From: a virus
Length of the DNA stretch: 44,423 bases
Virus record (IMG/VR): IMGVR_UViG_3300046507_000145
Span: 1-44,423 of that record
Reading direction: 5' to 3' (one strand)
Shown: in pieces, positions 1 to 7,078 of the stretch
Layout of the letters: each line of letters begins with the position of its first letter
Position numbering within the stretch: position 1 is the first letter of the stretch
Notes under the pieces: generated by a model
What the model was told of the DNA's origin: nothing
Databases searched by the model: none
What the model saw: the letters and a program-made list of their open reading frames with translations, nothing else
Program-made: the position numbers and the translations under genes

Positions 1-127
1 CTTGACGGGATTGACTGTAGGAACTAACTTTCCACCCGCGTATTACAATCGAGTGACAAGATTAAATCCGAAAAGGATAGCAGGACATGGCGTCCATCAA
101 ACCACTGCACCAAGGCATTGCGATGCT
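1..127. repeat. Terminal assembly overlap, left copy
   Basis: This stretch is identical to 44297-44423. A 127-base exact overlap at both ends is what a de Bruijn assembler with k=127 leaves on a circular contig. It is therefore an assembly artefact and not evidence of a biological terminal repeat. The true unit is 44,296 bp and the reading continues from 44296 into 1. Confidence 0.93.
2..30 (+). promoter_or_regulatory. Weak sigma-70-like promoter candidate before the MarR-like gene
   Basis: TTGACG (2-7) is followed after 17 bases by TAACTT (25-30). The -35 is close to consensus but the -10 is poor. It lies just after the hairpin at 44263-44297 and 57 bases before the gene at 87. It would allow host-driven expression of the regulator. 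Confidence 0.3.
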
Positions 128-488
128 TCGCACGCTGCGGGCGCTTGATGAAAAAGAGATGATGCCGAGCCAGACCGCTGAGTGTCTGCTCGTCATCGCG
201 GCTAATCCGGGCATCTCAATGCAGAAGCTGCAAGATGAAACTGGCCTCGCGCAATCGTCGTGCTCGCGCAACGTTGCGATGCTCTCGAAATGGCACCGTC
301 TAGGCAAGCCGGGATACGATCTGGTCGAGGCGGTCGATGACCCTAACGAGCGCCGCCGCAAGATCGTCTTCCTCAATAAGAACGGACAGCGCGCGGTGAT
401 CGACGCGATGCGCAAGTTAGACCCAGAGTTCACGCTTGTGTCTCCCACCGCGCGCGAAGCGCTCACCCGCATCTACAGCGGCGCCTGA
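87..488 (+). CDS. MarR-like winged-helix transcriptional regulator
   Basis: This is a 133-residue protein with the layout of MarR-type winged-helix regulators. An N-terminal helix is followed by a helix-turn-helix (about residues 30-70: AECLLVIAANPGISMQKLQDE, then a recognition helix around SSCSRNVAMLSKW). A wing follows with a DDPNERRRKIVFL strand pair, and a C-terminal helix may serve dimerisation. The ATG at 87 is preceded by AAGGA and AGGA. The gene lies directly upstream of tRNA-Leu and the integrase, so a role in lysogeny control is a reasonable inference. It is one candidate for the protein that binds the repeated CTATCCAC sites. The family call is fairly secure; the role is inferred from position. 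Confidence 0.75.
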   Translation: MASIKPLHQGIAMLRTLRALDEKEMMPSQTAECLLVIAANPGISMQKLQDETGLAQSSCSRNVAMLSKWHRLGKPGYDLVEAVDDPNERRRKIVFLNKNGQRAVIDAMRKLDPEFTLVSPTAREALTRIYSGA

Positions 489-489
489 G

Positions 490-574
490 TGGTGCGGGTA
501 GAGGGACTTGAACCCCCACGCTGTTAAGCGACGGAACCTAAATCCGTTGCGTCTGCCAATTCCGCCATACCCGC
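490..574 (-). tRNA. tRNA-Leu (anticodon UAG)
   Basis: Read on the minus strand, the 85 bases fold into a full class II tRNA. The acceptor stem GCGGGTA/TACCCGC is perfect (7 bp). It has a D arm, an anticodon stem ACGGA/TCCGT with loop TTTAGGT (anticodon TAG at 540-538), a variable arm CGCT..AGCG, a T arm with TTCAAGT loop, and an encoded CCA at the 3' end. It lies between the MarR-like gene and the integrase on the opposite strand. It may be a working tRNA for CUA codons, the attP core of a phage integrating into a host tRNA-Leu gene, or both. Confidence 0.93.
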
Positions 575-580
575 GAGTCG

Positions 581-590
581 ATCTATCCAC
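581..590 (+). promoter_or_regulatory. Stoperator-like element ATCTATCCAC, copy 1
   Basis: This copy lies between tRNA-Leu and the integrase start. The partial right half-site GAGTAG follows after six bases. Confidence 0.6.
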
Positions 591-609
591 GATCGAGTAG
601 GAGACCGAG

Positions 610-1761
610 ATGCCAGTTAAACCGAGAGGCGACAGCTTTCAAGCCACAGTGCACTGGCGCGGCCAGCGCTTCCGCAAGGACTGGCCCACCGAGGTGCAGG
701 CACAGCAGTGGCATGACGTCACGCTGGAGACCCTGAAGAACGGCGGGCAGATCGCCGAGGCCGCGACCGACCCGTCCAAGATCAGGACGTTCGGCGAGAT
801 GGCGGACTACGTCATCGACAACCACTGGAAGGTCAAGGGGCAGTCCTCGGCCGAGTGGAGCATCCGCAACGCCGGGGAGCTCAAGGACCACTTCGGTGCC
901 TCCACGAAGCTTCCGAAGGTCAACTATGCGGCGATCGAGGCGCTGAAGGTCGCGCTGCTGAAGAAGGGCAAGGCCAACGGCACCATCAACCGCAAGCTGG
1001 CGACGCTCTCCAAGATCACCACCGAGGCGATGAAGCTGGAGCTGAAGATCGACGGCGAGCGCTACATCAAGCCGACCATCGACTTCCTGCCAGAGGCCGA
1101 GGGGCGCATCAGGACCGTCTCGGACACCGAGGAGGAGCAGCTTGTGCGCGTTGCGCTGCTCAAGGGCGATCAGGACATGGCCGACTACATCGTGCTCTCA
1201 GTGGACACGGGAATGCGACAGGGGGAGGCCCTGAAGGTCACCACGGCCCACGCTCAGTCGATGGCCGGCAGCAACTCGGCGATGGTGGTGGTGCTCACCG
1301 GGAACATCTGCAAGTCTAAGAAGGGGCGCACCATCCCGCTGACCGACCGCGCCCGCGACGTTTGGCTGCGCCGGCTGGAGACCCTCCCGCCCGGCTCGAA
1401 GCTGTTCCCCGAGCTGACCAAGGCCGCCATCCGGCACCGCTGGGAGCGCCTGATGGAGACCTGTGGCATCACCGACGAGGAGCTGGTGCCCCACACCATG
1501 CGGCACACGTTCTGCTCTCGCCTGGCTGACCGAGGCGCCGAGGCGACCGACATCCAGAAGCTCGCCGGCCACTCCACTCTTGCAATGTCGCAGCGTTACA
1601 TTCATATCAGCGGCCGGCGACTGGCTAACGCTATCGCGCTGCTCAACAATAAGTCTGAGACGCCACACGCCACACCGGACGCCCCAGTGGCTGATGTGGC
1701 GGGTTGCAATCCCAAGATGGATACTTCCAACGTGCTGAAGTTCTTCAGGAAACAGGCTTAA
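610..1761 (+). CDS. int: Tyrosine-recombinase integrase
   Basis: This 383-residue integrase catalyses site-specific integration of the circularised phage into the host chromosome. The N-terminal part (about 1-65) has an AP2/arm-binding-like start (GDSFQATVHWRGQRFRKDW) and residues 70-165 form a SAM-like core-binding domain. The catalytic domain carries R203 (in GMRQGEAL), H295-x-x-R298 (in PHTMRHTF), H321 (in LAGHSTL) and nucleophile Y330 (in SQRYIHIS). The set is complete, so it should be active. The ATG at 610 has GGAG 8 bases upstream. An intrinsic terminator follows at 1833. The adjacent tRNA-Leu is the obvious attachment-site candidate. Integrases are absent from T7 but known in some marine T7-like phages. 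Confidence 0.95.
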   Translation: MPVKPRGDSFQATVHWRGQRFRKDWPTEVQAQQWHDVTLETLKNGGQIAEAATDPSKIRTFGEMADYVIDNHWKVKGQSSAEWSIRNAGELKDHFGASTKLPKVNYAAIEALKVALLKKGKANGTINRKLATLSKITTEAMKLELKIDGERYIKPTIDFLPEAEGRIRTVSDTEEEQLVRVALLKGDQDMADYIVLSVDTGMRQGEALKVTTAHAQSMAGSNSAMVVVLTGNICKSKKGRTIPLTDRARDVWLRRLETLPPGSKLFPELTKAAIRHRWERLMETCGITDEELVPHTMRHTFCSRLADRGAEATDIQKLAGHSTLAMSQRYIHISGRRLANAIALLNNKSETPHATPDAPVADVAGCNPKMDTSNVLKFFRKQA

Positions 1762-1800
1762 GTAATCAAAGTAGTGCGATCTTTAGGTTCCAAAGCTGCG

Positions 1801-1810
1801 TGCTATCCAC
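1801..1810 (+). promoter_or_regulatory. Stoperator-like element, copy 2 (TGCTATCCAC)
   Basis: It lies 40 bases after the integrase stop and just before the terminator. GATTAG lies to the right at near-half-site spacing. Confidence 0.5.
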
Positions 1811-1832
1811 CTGAAGATTAGTCGAGTAGTCG

Positions 1833-1866
1833 AGCGCTGGAGACCCTTTGTTTCCAGCGCTTTTCT
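1833..1866 (+). terminator. Intrinsic terminator after integrase
   Basis: AGCGCTGGA (1833-1841) pairs perfectly with TCCAGCGCT (1853-1861), with an 11-base loop and a short U tract TTTTCTT. It would separate integrase transcripts from the RNA polymerase operon. Confidence 0.8.
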
Positions 1867-1875
1867 TCACCCCGC

Positions 1876-1885
1876 ATCTATCCAC
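1876..1885 (+). promoter_or_regulatory. Stoperator-like element, copy 3
   Basis: An exact ATCTATCCAC in the integrase to middle-gene gap, directly after the terminator. Confidence 0.6.
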
Positions 1886-1916
1886 TACAGCATTAATCTT
1901 GCGATCGACTTGGTGC

Positions 1917-1930
1917 TGTGGCGTGCCACA
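1917..1930. repeat. Dyad TGTGGC-GT-GCCACA, copy 1
   Basis: This perfect 6+6 inverted repeat with a 2-base spacer also occurs identically at 40061-40074. Its size suits a dimeric DNA-binding protein. Both copies sit in regulatory noncoding DNA. Confidence 0.5.
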
Positions 1931-1977
1931 TCGTGAACACCGGCGCGCCACGCCACCGCAATCCTACGGGCTTGCGC

Positions 1978-1987
1978 ATCTATCCAC
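1978..1987 (+). promoter_or_regulatory. Stoperator-like element, copy 4
   Basis: An exact ATCTATCCAC with a good inverted second half (CTATCC-ACCAAC-GGGTAG). It lies 28 bases before the phage promoter at 2016. Confidence 0.6.
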
Positions 1988-2015
1988 CAACGGGTAGCAA
2001 TCCGCACCGGAGGCA

Positions 2016-2032
2016 ATTACACCGCCCTCTAG
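2016..2032 (+). promoter_or_regulatory. Phage RNA polymerase promoter P1
   Basis: ATTACACCGCCCTCTAG differs from the family consensus ATTACCCCGCCCTCTAG at one base. The CTCTAG end parallels CACTATAG of T7 and SP6 promoters, so transcription probably starts at G2032. It lies upstream of the gene at 2078 and of the RNA polymerase gene. Confidence 0.8.
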
Positions 2033-2077
2033 GTGCCACCCGGTTCACCTGAGATTATTAACGTGATTGGAGCTGCC

Positions 2078-2506
2078 TTGAAGACACATCCCGACATCGA
2101 CACTGCCGAGCGCCTGCGCCACTTCGCTGGCCTCATGGAAGCCGAAGGGCACCTCAGTGCTGCCCGTCACATGCGCAACGGTGCCGACGAGATCGAGCGC
2201 CTGCGCGATCATCACGCCGTCACAAACGAAGTCAAGGTAAGGCGGGACGGCGAAGGTTACCTTATTTGCGAAGGCAACCATCACGTTGACGAGCCATGCG
2301 AGTTTGAGCGCTACGTTCACCTCCCCGATCAACCGCAGGCACCGAGCAAGTCCGATCCGCTCTACGATAGCCGTAACCCAAACTTCGGCCGCATCGGCGG
2401 ATTGCGCTGCACGAAGTGCGACGGCGAAGGCTTCATCAACAGACACGCAAACCTGCCTGATGAACCGTGCCCCGCATGCTCGGTGACGCGCCCAGAGCGC
2501 CGCTAA
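2078..2506 (+). CDS. Unknown protein with C-terminal zinc-knuckle-like cysteines
   Basis: The frame is open from GTG 2033, but that codon coincides with the probable transcription start. TTG 2078 has GGAG at good spacing and is preferred (142 residues). The N-terminal half is helical and charged. The C-terminal half carries CTKCDGEGF and, 18 residues on, CPAC, a DnaJ-like pair of CxxC knuckles that probably binds one zinc. It is the first gene after promoter P1 and lies just upstream of the phage RNA polymerase. No family is recognised beyond the zinc site and the function is unknown. Confidence 0.65.
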   Translation: MKTHPDIDTAERLRHFAGLMEAEGHLSAARHMRNGADEIERLRDHHAVTNEVKVRRDGEGYLICEGNHHVDEPCEFERYVHLPDQPQAPSKSDPLYDSRNPNFGRIGGLRCTKCDGEGFINRHANLPDEPCPACSVTRPERR

Positions 2507-2527
2507 CGACGCCATAGCTGCGTCTCG

Positions 2528-2537
2528 ACCTATCCAC
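2528..2537 (+). promoter_or_regulatory. Stoperator-like element, copy 5 (ACCTATCCAC)
   Basis: It lies in the 60-base gap immediately before the RNA polymerase gene. Confidence 0.55.
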
Positions 2538-2566
2538 CCATCCATACATCCCGAAGAGGACACTAC

Positions 2567-5038
2567 ATGGAACAGCACCCGCTGTGGACGGAACAACTCG
2601 CCCTTGAAGAACAGATGCGCTCGCTTGGAGCTGACCGCTACTTCAAGCAGGTCAACGAGGCCAAAGAGGATGGACACGAGTCCACCACGATGCCCGCTAA
2701 GCGCCTCATGGGGCACGCTCACCTTCGCATGGTGGCAGCGCTCAAGGCCTTCCTCGAAGAGGCCGGCAGTGGCAAGGCAGGGCGCCGCAGTGAAGCCTAC
2801 AGCACACTGAAGGACCTCGACGCTGATCTGGTGTCCCACCTCACGGTGCGCGCCGTGCTCGATCGCATCTCCTCGAAGCACACGCTGACGACCACCGCGA
2901 TGGCTGTTGCGCAACTGATCGAGGACGAGCTGCACTACCGCGCGTTCCGTGACCAGAAGTTCTACACGTTCAAGAAGACGTTGCAGAAAGCGAAGCAGTC
3001 ACCGAGCGACGCTTACAAGCGCCGGCACATGCGGCAGTCGGCTCGCAAGGTCGAGACCGTGTTCGAGGACTGGTCGCAGAAGAAGCGCGCGCTGGTCGGC
3101 ATGAAGATGGTCGAGCTGTTCATCGAGAGCACCGGCATGGCCTCGATCCACGTTGAGACCACCAAGGGGCAAACCACGAAGACCGTGGAAGCCACCGAGG
3201 AGACACTGCGGTGGATGGAGGAGGAGCACAAGCGCGCCGCGTATCTGTCTCCACTCTACGTGCCCACGATCATCCCGCCGAAGAAGTGGACCAAGCCCAC
3301 GGACGGTGGATACTGGTCGGGCAGGGTGCGCCGTTTGACCGTCGTGAAGACGACCAACAAGCGCTACCTCGAAGGTCTCGCCAAGATCGAGATGCCGCAC
3401 GTCTACGAAGCGCTCAACAACATCCAAGAGACGCGGTGGGCGATCAACAAGCGCGTGCTCGCCGTGATGGAGGAGATGTACGAGCGCGGGCTGTCCTTCA
3501 ACGGTGCCATCCCCGAGCCTCAGTCGACGCCGCTCCCCGCCAAGCCGTTCTGGCTGGCGAAGGAGATCAAGTACGACGACATGACCGAGGTGCAGCAGAA
3601 GGAGTTCATGCGCTGGAAGGGCGAGACCAAGGCCACGCACGAGAACAACGCGCGGTCCACGGCGAAGCGCATCCAGTTCATCCGCATGAAGTGGGTGGCC
3701 GACATGTTCAAGGACCGCGAGGCGATCTACTTCCCGCATCAGCTCGACTTCCGGGGCCGCGTGTATCCGGTGACGCTGTATCTGCACCCGCAGGGCAACG
3801 ATAGCTGCCGTGGACTCCTCCAATTTTCGGATGAGATCGAGATCGGCAGCGAGGCTGGCGTGCGGTGGCTCGCGTCTCACGGCGCCGGTATGTGGGGCGT
3901 GGACAAGGTCTCGTTCGCAGAGCGCTCGGCCTGGGTGAAGGCAAACGAGAAGCACATCCTCGCGTCCGCAGAGGACCCGTTGGCGAACCGCTTCTGGACC
4001 ACCGCGGAGAAGCCGTGGCAGGCCCTCGCGTTCTGCTTCGAGTGGGCTGGCTACATGCGCGAAGGTCTCGCGTACAAGTCCCGCTTGCCCGTGCAGATGG
4101 ATGGCACCTGCAATGGCCTTCAGAACTTCTCGGCTCTCCTGCGTGACCCGGTGGGCGCACAGGCGGTCAACCTCACGCCCGGTGAGAAGCCCTCGGACAT
4201 CTATCAGGCGGTCGCTAACGTGGTCGTCAAGATGGTCGAGCGCGATGCAGTGGGCGAGGGGGAGAATGCTGAAGTCGCCCGCGGGTGGCTCGGCAAGGTC
4301 AACCGCAAGGTCTGCAAGCGCCCGGTGATGACGCTGGCGTACGGTGCGAAGCGCTTCGGCTTCCGCGATCAGGTCTTTCAGGACACGATCAAGGAGTGGA
4401 AGCAGACAAGCCCCGATACGTTCCCCTTCGAGGGCGATGGGTTCGCTGCGGCGAGCTACATGGGCGGCCTGATCTGGGACGCAGTGGGCGAGGTGGTCGT
4501 CGCTGCGAAGCAGGCAATGGACTGGCTCCAAGCGTGTACGCGGGTGGTCTCGAAGAACAACGAGCCCATGATCTGGAAGACCCCGGTTGGCTTCGTGGCT
4601 GCTCAGCAGTACATCGTGCCCAACATGATCAAGCTGGAGCTGACCTTCGGTGCAGCGCGCATCGCGGTCAGTCTCGACAAGGAGGACAGCGTCAAGCTGG
4701 ACTCGCGCAAACAGGCGAGCGGCATCGCGCCGAACGTCATCCACTCACTCGACGCCTCACACCTGATGCTGACAGTGAACGCAGCGGCAACCAAGGGGAT
4801 AAGTGCGTTCTCTCTTATCCACGACTCGTTTGGTTGCCATGCTGGATACGCCCACGAGATGGCTTCCTGTCTCCGTGAGCAGTTCCTGCGCATGTACACC
4901 GAGTTCGACGTGCTCGGTGGGCTGGCACAGGACTTCGCCGATGCTGCCGGCGAGTTGGCCGAGGAGCTTCCCGCTCCACCGCCGTGTGGCACGCTGGACC
5001 TCTCTCAGGTGCTCCAGTCGCCGTACTTCTTTGCCTAG
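2567..5038 (+). CDS. gp1: T7-like single-subunit DNA-directed RNA polymerase (T7 gp1)
   Basis: This 823-residue polymerase (T7: 883) transcribes the middle and late genes from phage-specific promoters. Motif A is MDGTCNGLQNFSA with catalytic D512. Motif B is KRPVMTLAYGAKRFGF with K584 and Y592 at the same 8-residue spacing as T7 K631/Y639. Motif C is LIHDSFGCH with D753. The protein ends YFFA, matching the FAFA foot of T7. The promoter-specificity loop should lie near VGFVAAQQYIVPNMIK (about 670-690) and would read the ATTACCCCGCCCTCTAG sites. The ATG at 2567 follows a GAAGAGGA ribosome site. All catalytic residues are present. Confidence 0.98.
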   Translation: MEQHPLWTEQLALEEQMRSLGADRYFKQVNEAKEDGHESTTMPAKRLMGHAHLRMVAALKAFLEEAGSGKAGRRSEAYSTLKDLDADLVSHLTVRAVLDRISSKHTLTTTAMAVAQLIEDELHYRAFRDQKFYTFKKTLQKAKQSPSDAYKRRHMRQSARKVETVFEDWSQKKRALVGMKMVELFIESTGMASIHVETTKGQTTKTVEATEETLRWMEEEHKRAAYLSPLYVPTIIPPKKWTKPTDGGYWSGRVRRLTVVKTTNKRYLEGLAKIEMPHVYEALNNIQETRWAINKRVLAVMEEMYERGLSFNGAIPEPQSTPLPAKPFWLAKEIKYDDMTEVQQKEFMRWKGETKATHENNARSTAKRIQFIRMKWVADMFKDREAIYFPHQLDFRGRVYPVTLYLHPQGNDSCRGLLQFSDEIEIGSEAGVRWLASHGAGMWGVDKVSFAERSAWVKANEKHILASAEDPLANRFWTTAEKPWQALAFCFEWAGYMREGLAYKSRLPVQMDGTCNGLQNFSALLRDPVGAQAVNLTPGEKPSDIYQAVANVVVKMVERDAVGEGENAEVARGWLGKVNRKVCKRPVMTLAYGAKRFGFRDQVFQDTIKEWKQTSPDTFPFEGDGFAAASYMGGLIWDAVGEVVVAAKQAMDWLQACTRVVSKNNEPMIWKTPVGFVAAQQYIVPNMIKLELTFGAARIAVSLDKEDSVKLDSRKQASGIAPNVIHSLDASHLMLTVNAAATKGISAFSLIHDSFGCHAGYAHEMASCLREQFLRMYTEFDVLGGLAQDFADAAGELAEELPAPPPCGTLDLSQVLQSPYFFA

Positions 5039-5048
5039 AACTATCCAC
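5039..5048 (+). promoter_or_regulatory. Stoperator-like element, copy 6 (AACTATCCAC)
   Basis: It begins right after the RNA polymerase stop codon and lies 31 bases before promoter P2. Confidence 0.55.
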
Positions 5049-5078
5049 TTATCAATGCAATGCGAGGTCGGGGACGTT

Positions 5079-5095
5079 ATTACCCCGCCCTCTAG
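5079..5095 (+). promoter_or_regulatory. Phage RNA polymerase promoter P2
   Basis: An exact ATTACCCCGCCCTCTAG in the gap after the RNA polymerase gene. It should start transcription near G5095 and read into the gene at 5123. Confidence 0.88.
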
Positions 5096-5122
5096 CGATC
5101 GGCTTCAACGAAGGAACACGCA

Positions 5123-5629
5123 GTGACGACTGAAGCATTCTCTGAAATGGGCCTGCCCGCACTTGGGGCCAGCGCCTACGCCAGCATTCAGCGTGGCGAC
5201 GTGAGCAAACAGCGCGCTGAAGATCTCTACAAGTCTGCTGGGCTGTATCTTGCCGAAGCAAAGCGGCGTGTCGCAAAACGCAAAGACATGACGTGGCCTC
5301 AGTATCTGCTGGCCCACTGCAACGTCGGCCAGTCGCGGGCCAACGAGATCATCATGATTGCGGATGGTCGGACCACGTTGGAAGACGTGCGCGAAGGTTT
5401 TCGTGTGCGGCAAGCAGCCTGCAAGGCGAGGACCGTTCACCGTGATCACGGTGAAACGTCGCCAAACCCCAAACGAAAACAACAATCCGACCCTGTCTCT
5501 GAAGCCCGAGACACCGTCAACCATGCCCGCACAGCTCGCTTGGCGTGTATCAAGTCTCAACTCAACGCCCTCACTGACGACCAACTGTCCCACATCGAAC
5601 AGGTAATAGCATCATGGCAAACGCACTGA
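5123..5629 (+). CDS. Unknown helical protein, possibly DNA-binding
   Basis: This 168-residue protein starts at GTG 5123, with GAAGGA 8 bases upstream. Residues 30-90 (AEDLYKSAGLYLAEAKRRV...WPQYLLAHC.VGQSRANEIIMIADG) resemble the helical segment of phage and rhizobial proteins in which a helix-turn-helix-like element follows an alpha-helical hairpin. The middle (100-130) is basic and proline-rich. It is the first gene after promoter P2 and overlaps the next gene by 16 bases. A perfect 20-base DNA palindrome lies inside its coding sequence at 5436-5455. DNA binding is only an inference from the sequence pattern. Confidence 0.75.
   Translation: MTTEAFSEMGLPALGASAYASIQRGDVSKQRAEDLYKSAGLYLAEAKRRVAKRKDMTWPQYLLAHCNVGQSRANEIIMIADGRTTLEDVREGFRVRQAACKARTVHRDHGETSPNPKRKQQSDPVSEARDTVNHARTARLACIKSQLNALTDDQLSHIEQVIASWQTH
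5436..5455. repeat. Perfect 20-base palindrome inside a gene
   Basis: TTCACCGTGA is followed immediately by its reverse complement. It is either a protein-binding dyad or an RNA hairpin within the mRNA of the gene at 5123. Confidence 0.6.
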
Positions 5630-5925
5630 TCAAGCACAGCCCCGAAGTTGTCTCCGCTTGTGTCGCGGAGGTCACCACCGGTAAGTACAAGCTGCAAGTA
5701 CCTTCGGCTGATGGTCCCAACGAACTTAACGACATCAACCTCGCCGCCTATGCAATCCTAAAGGAAGCACTGTTTCAGCTCACCCAGAAGGAAGCCGGCT
5801 TCGTCGGACAGATGGTCAGAACGAATGCTGTTTCCGTGAAGCAGCGCAGGTGGCTCAAAGACCTGTTCAAGAGACACATCGGATACGACTTCGACGTGGG
5901 ATATGACGCCGCAGTTGCGGCCTGA
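5614..5925 (+). CDS. Hypothetical protein
   Basis: This is a 103-residue protein starting at ATG 5614, overlapping the end of the previous gene, with AGG 7-9 bases upstream. It has no transmembrane segment. Residues 40-60 (LNDINLAAYAILKEALFQLT) and 75-90 (RRWLKDLFKRHIGYDF) predict amphipathic helices, and the latter is basic. Its last codons and the following noncoding DNA (21 bases, 5914-5934) are identical to the end of the unrelated gene at 41185. It is probably translated with its neighbour. The function is unknown. Confidence 0.7.
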   Translation: MANALIKHSPEVVSACVAEVTTGKYKLQVPSADGPNELNDINLAAYAILKEALFQLTQKEAGFVGQMVRTNAVSVKQRRWLKDLFKRHIGYDFDVGYDAAVAA

Positions 5926-5934
5926 TCTATCCAC
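5925..5934 (+). promoter_or_regulatory. Stoperator-like element, copy 7
   Basis: An exact ATCTATCCAC whose first base is the last base of the TGA stop of the preceding gene. It is part of a 21-base repeat shared with 41920-41940. Confidence 0.65.
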
Positions 5935-5995
5935 CATCGCGACCAACGCGCAGAAGGGTCAATCGAGACCCTCATCGTTCTTACGAAGCGCAGCG

Positions 5996-6012
5996 ATTAC
6001 CCCGCCCTCTAG
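5996..6012 (+). promoter_or_regulatory. Phage RNA polymerase promoter P3
   Basis: An exact ATTACCCCGCCCTCTAG, 35 bases before the gene at 6047. It should drive the small-gene cluster and SSB. Confidence 0.88.
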
Positions 6013-6046
6013 CACACACCAGCGCTCACACCGAAAGGAGCACATC

Positions 6047-6199
6047 ATGTTCGGCCAAATGGACCCTCGTTTGGAGCACCTGCTCGAAAAGGCCGATGCA
6101 CTCTGGGAAGCCGGCAAGTCACTGCCGTTCGATCTCGCCGCCGAGTTGATCTCGTTCGGTGTGGATGTCGAGAAGCTCGAAAGGATGCATCGCCAATGA
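6047..6199 (+). CDS. Small hypothetical protein (50 aa)
   Basis: ATG 6047 has an excellent GAAAGGAG ribosome site and is the first start after promoter P3. The product is short and acidic (MFGQMDPRLEHLLEKADALW...), and is predicted to be helical. Its TGA overlaps the next start as ATGA, so translation is coupled. It is the first of five closely packed small genes. No family is recognised. Confidence 0.75.
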   Translation: MFGQMDPRLEHLLEKADALWEAGKSLPFDLAAELISFGVDVEKLERMHRQ

Positions 6200-6369
6200 G
6201 CCGCAAGCACATCACCCGCCGCCAACAGCGCGGCAACGGCTGGTTGGACCCGCGTGGCACCAAGGAAGCCCACGAGAACCGCGACATGACCAACCGCAAG
6301 CGCACGCCGATGGCGGCCACGCGGAAGATCGCAGCGGCACCGAAGGGCAACAAGAGGGGGCGCAAGTGA
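6196..6369 (+). CDS. Small very basic protein (57 aa)
   Basis: ATG 6196 overlaps the previous stop (ATGA). The product starts MSRKHITRRQQRGNG and ends APKGNKRGRK, with a large excess of Arg and Lys along its whole length and no hydrophobic core. Such a composition suggests nucleic-acid or ribosome contact, but this is inference only. The stop overlaps the next start as GTGA. Tight coupling on both sides supports it as real despite its shortness. Confidence 0.7.
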   Translation: MSRKHITRRQQRGNGWLDPRGTKEAHENRDMTNRKRTPMAATRKIAAAPKGNKRGRK

Positions 6370-6563
6370 AGTTCAACGGCTTCAACACCACCGCAGCCGC
6401 GGAGTTCGGCGCCTACATCGCTCAGCTTCAGCTCGCCAAATGGAACGCTCTCATCCCCAAGTGTGCACTTCAGGTGCACGAGGATGGAGCAGCAGTAAAG
6501 TATCTGCATCCAACCAAGGGCTGGCGCTGGGTCCACAAGCGTCGACTGGGAATGCCTCACTGA
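6366..6563 (+). CDS. Hypothetical protein (65 aa)
   Basis: GTG 6366 overlaps the previous stop. The product (KFNGFNTTAAAEFGAYIAQ...WRWVHKRRLGMPH) has a helical N-terminal half and a basic, Trp-containing C-terminus. It has no membrane segment and no known motif. It belongs to the coupled small-gene run behind promoter P3. It is considered real because of start-stop overlap and matching codon usage. The function is unknown. Confidence 0.65.
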   Translation: MKFNGFNTTAAAEFGAYIAQLQLAKWNALIPKCALQVHEDGAAVKYLHPTKGWRWVHKRRLGMPH

Positions 6564-6564
6564 C

Positions 6565-6741
6565 GTGACAACCCCAGAACAACTCGAAGAGATCGCCCGC
6601 AACCTGAACCTACGTGCATACGGCACGAAGCCTCGGGTGCGGGCGATCATGCTCGGAAAAATCGCCAGCGACCTCTTTGGCCTGGCTTATCAGCTCAGAA
6701 GGATGGACCAAGATGAAAGCGTCAGAACTGAAGGTCGGTGA
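6565..6741 (+). CDS. Small hypothetical protein (58 aa)
   Basis: GTG 6565 follows the previous stop by one base. No strong ribosome site is visible, so translation would depend on coupling. The product is amphipathic and helical (TPEQLEEIARNLNLRAYGTK, then GKIASDLFGLAYQLRRM). Its end overlaps the next gene by 29 bases in another frame. It is less certain than its neighbours. The alternative is that this is simply a spacer carrying the ribosome site of the gene at 6713. Confidence 0.45.
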   Translation: MTTPEQLEEIARNLNLRAYGTKPRVRAIMLGKIASDLFGLAYQLRRMDQDESVRTEGR

Positions 6742-7057
6742 CACCGTCAAGCTGCCCGGTTGGGGCCACGACGGATATCCGGTGTCGAAGATCGCCGGCA
6801 CCACCGTGTATGTCGACTACAAAGGCCACGACTACGGTTACACCGGTCACTCGGACTGGGTTGTCACCAAGCCGGCGAAGCCTGCCAAGAAGACCACGCC
6901 GAAGGGCGCGCAGGCCTACAAGGGCAACGGCAAGCACTCGTGGGAGCGCGTCAACACCGACACCGAACGCCTGCGCGTTCCCGGTGGCTGGATTTACACC
7001 CGCTTCGGCAATCCCGTGTTCGTCCCGGTCCCCGAGGTCGTCGGCTACGCGGTCTGA
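6713..7057 (+). CDS. Hypothetical protein with KOW/SH3-like start
   Basis: This 114-residue protein starts at ATG 6713 with AGAAGG upstream. The N-terminus MKASELKVGDTVKLPGWGHD has the pattern of small beta-barrel (KOW/SH3-like) domains that open with KVGDxV. A Lys/Pro/Thr-rich linker (about 52-70) is followed by a second short beta-rich part ending GWIYTRFGNPVFVPVPEVVGYAV. It precedes the SSB gene, with one CTATCCAC element between them. The function is unknown; the beta-barrel idea rests on sequence pattern only. Confidence 0.7.
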   Translation: MKASELKVGDTVKLPGWGHDGYPVSKIAGTTVYVDYKGHDYGYTGHSDWVVTKPAKPAKKTTPKGAQAYKGNGKHSWERVNTDTERLRVPGGWIYTRFGNPVFVPVPEVVGYAV

Positions 7058-7068
7058 GCCGTGCGCTG

Positions 7069-7078
7069 ATCTATCCAC
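7069..7078 (+). promoter_or_regulatory. Stoperator-like element, copy 8
   Basis: An exact ATCTATCCAC in the 45-base gap between the gene at 6713 and the SSB gene. Confidence 0.6.

Larger units (their letters stand above)
1762..2077 (+). promoter_or_regulatory. Noncoding control region between integrase and middle genes
   Basis: This gap of about 316 bases is densely occupied by signals. It holds three CTATCCAC elements (1803, 1878, 1980), the integrase terminator (1833), a TGTGGC-GT-GCCACA dyad (1917), which also pairs distally as GTGGCGTG/CACGCCAC (1918-1925 with 1949-1956), and a phage promoter (2016). No convincing gene is seen here. Confidence 0.6.

Noticed and set aside
1-127. Biological direct terminal repeat of the phage
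   Set aside because: The overlap is exactly 127 bases, a common assembler k-mer size, and cuts into the MarR-like gene; a real terminal repeat would be expected in the noncoding region after terL.
1766-1951. 61-codon minus-strand frame after the integrase
   Set aside because: It overlaps the terminator and several repeated elements and has no ribosome site.
2999-4744. 581-codon minus-strand open frame opposite the RNA polymerase gene
   Set aside because: It mirrors a clearly functional gene, is rich in Arg, His, Leu and Asp as expected for an antisense shadow in GC-rich DNA, and has no recognisable domain.
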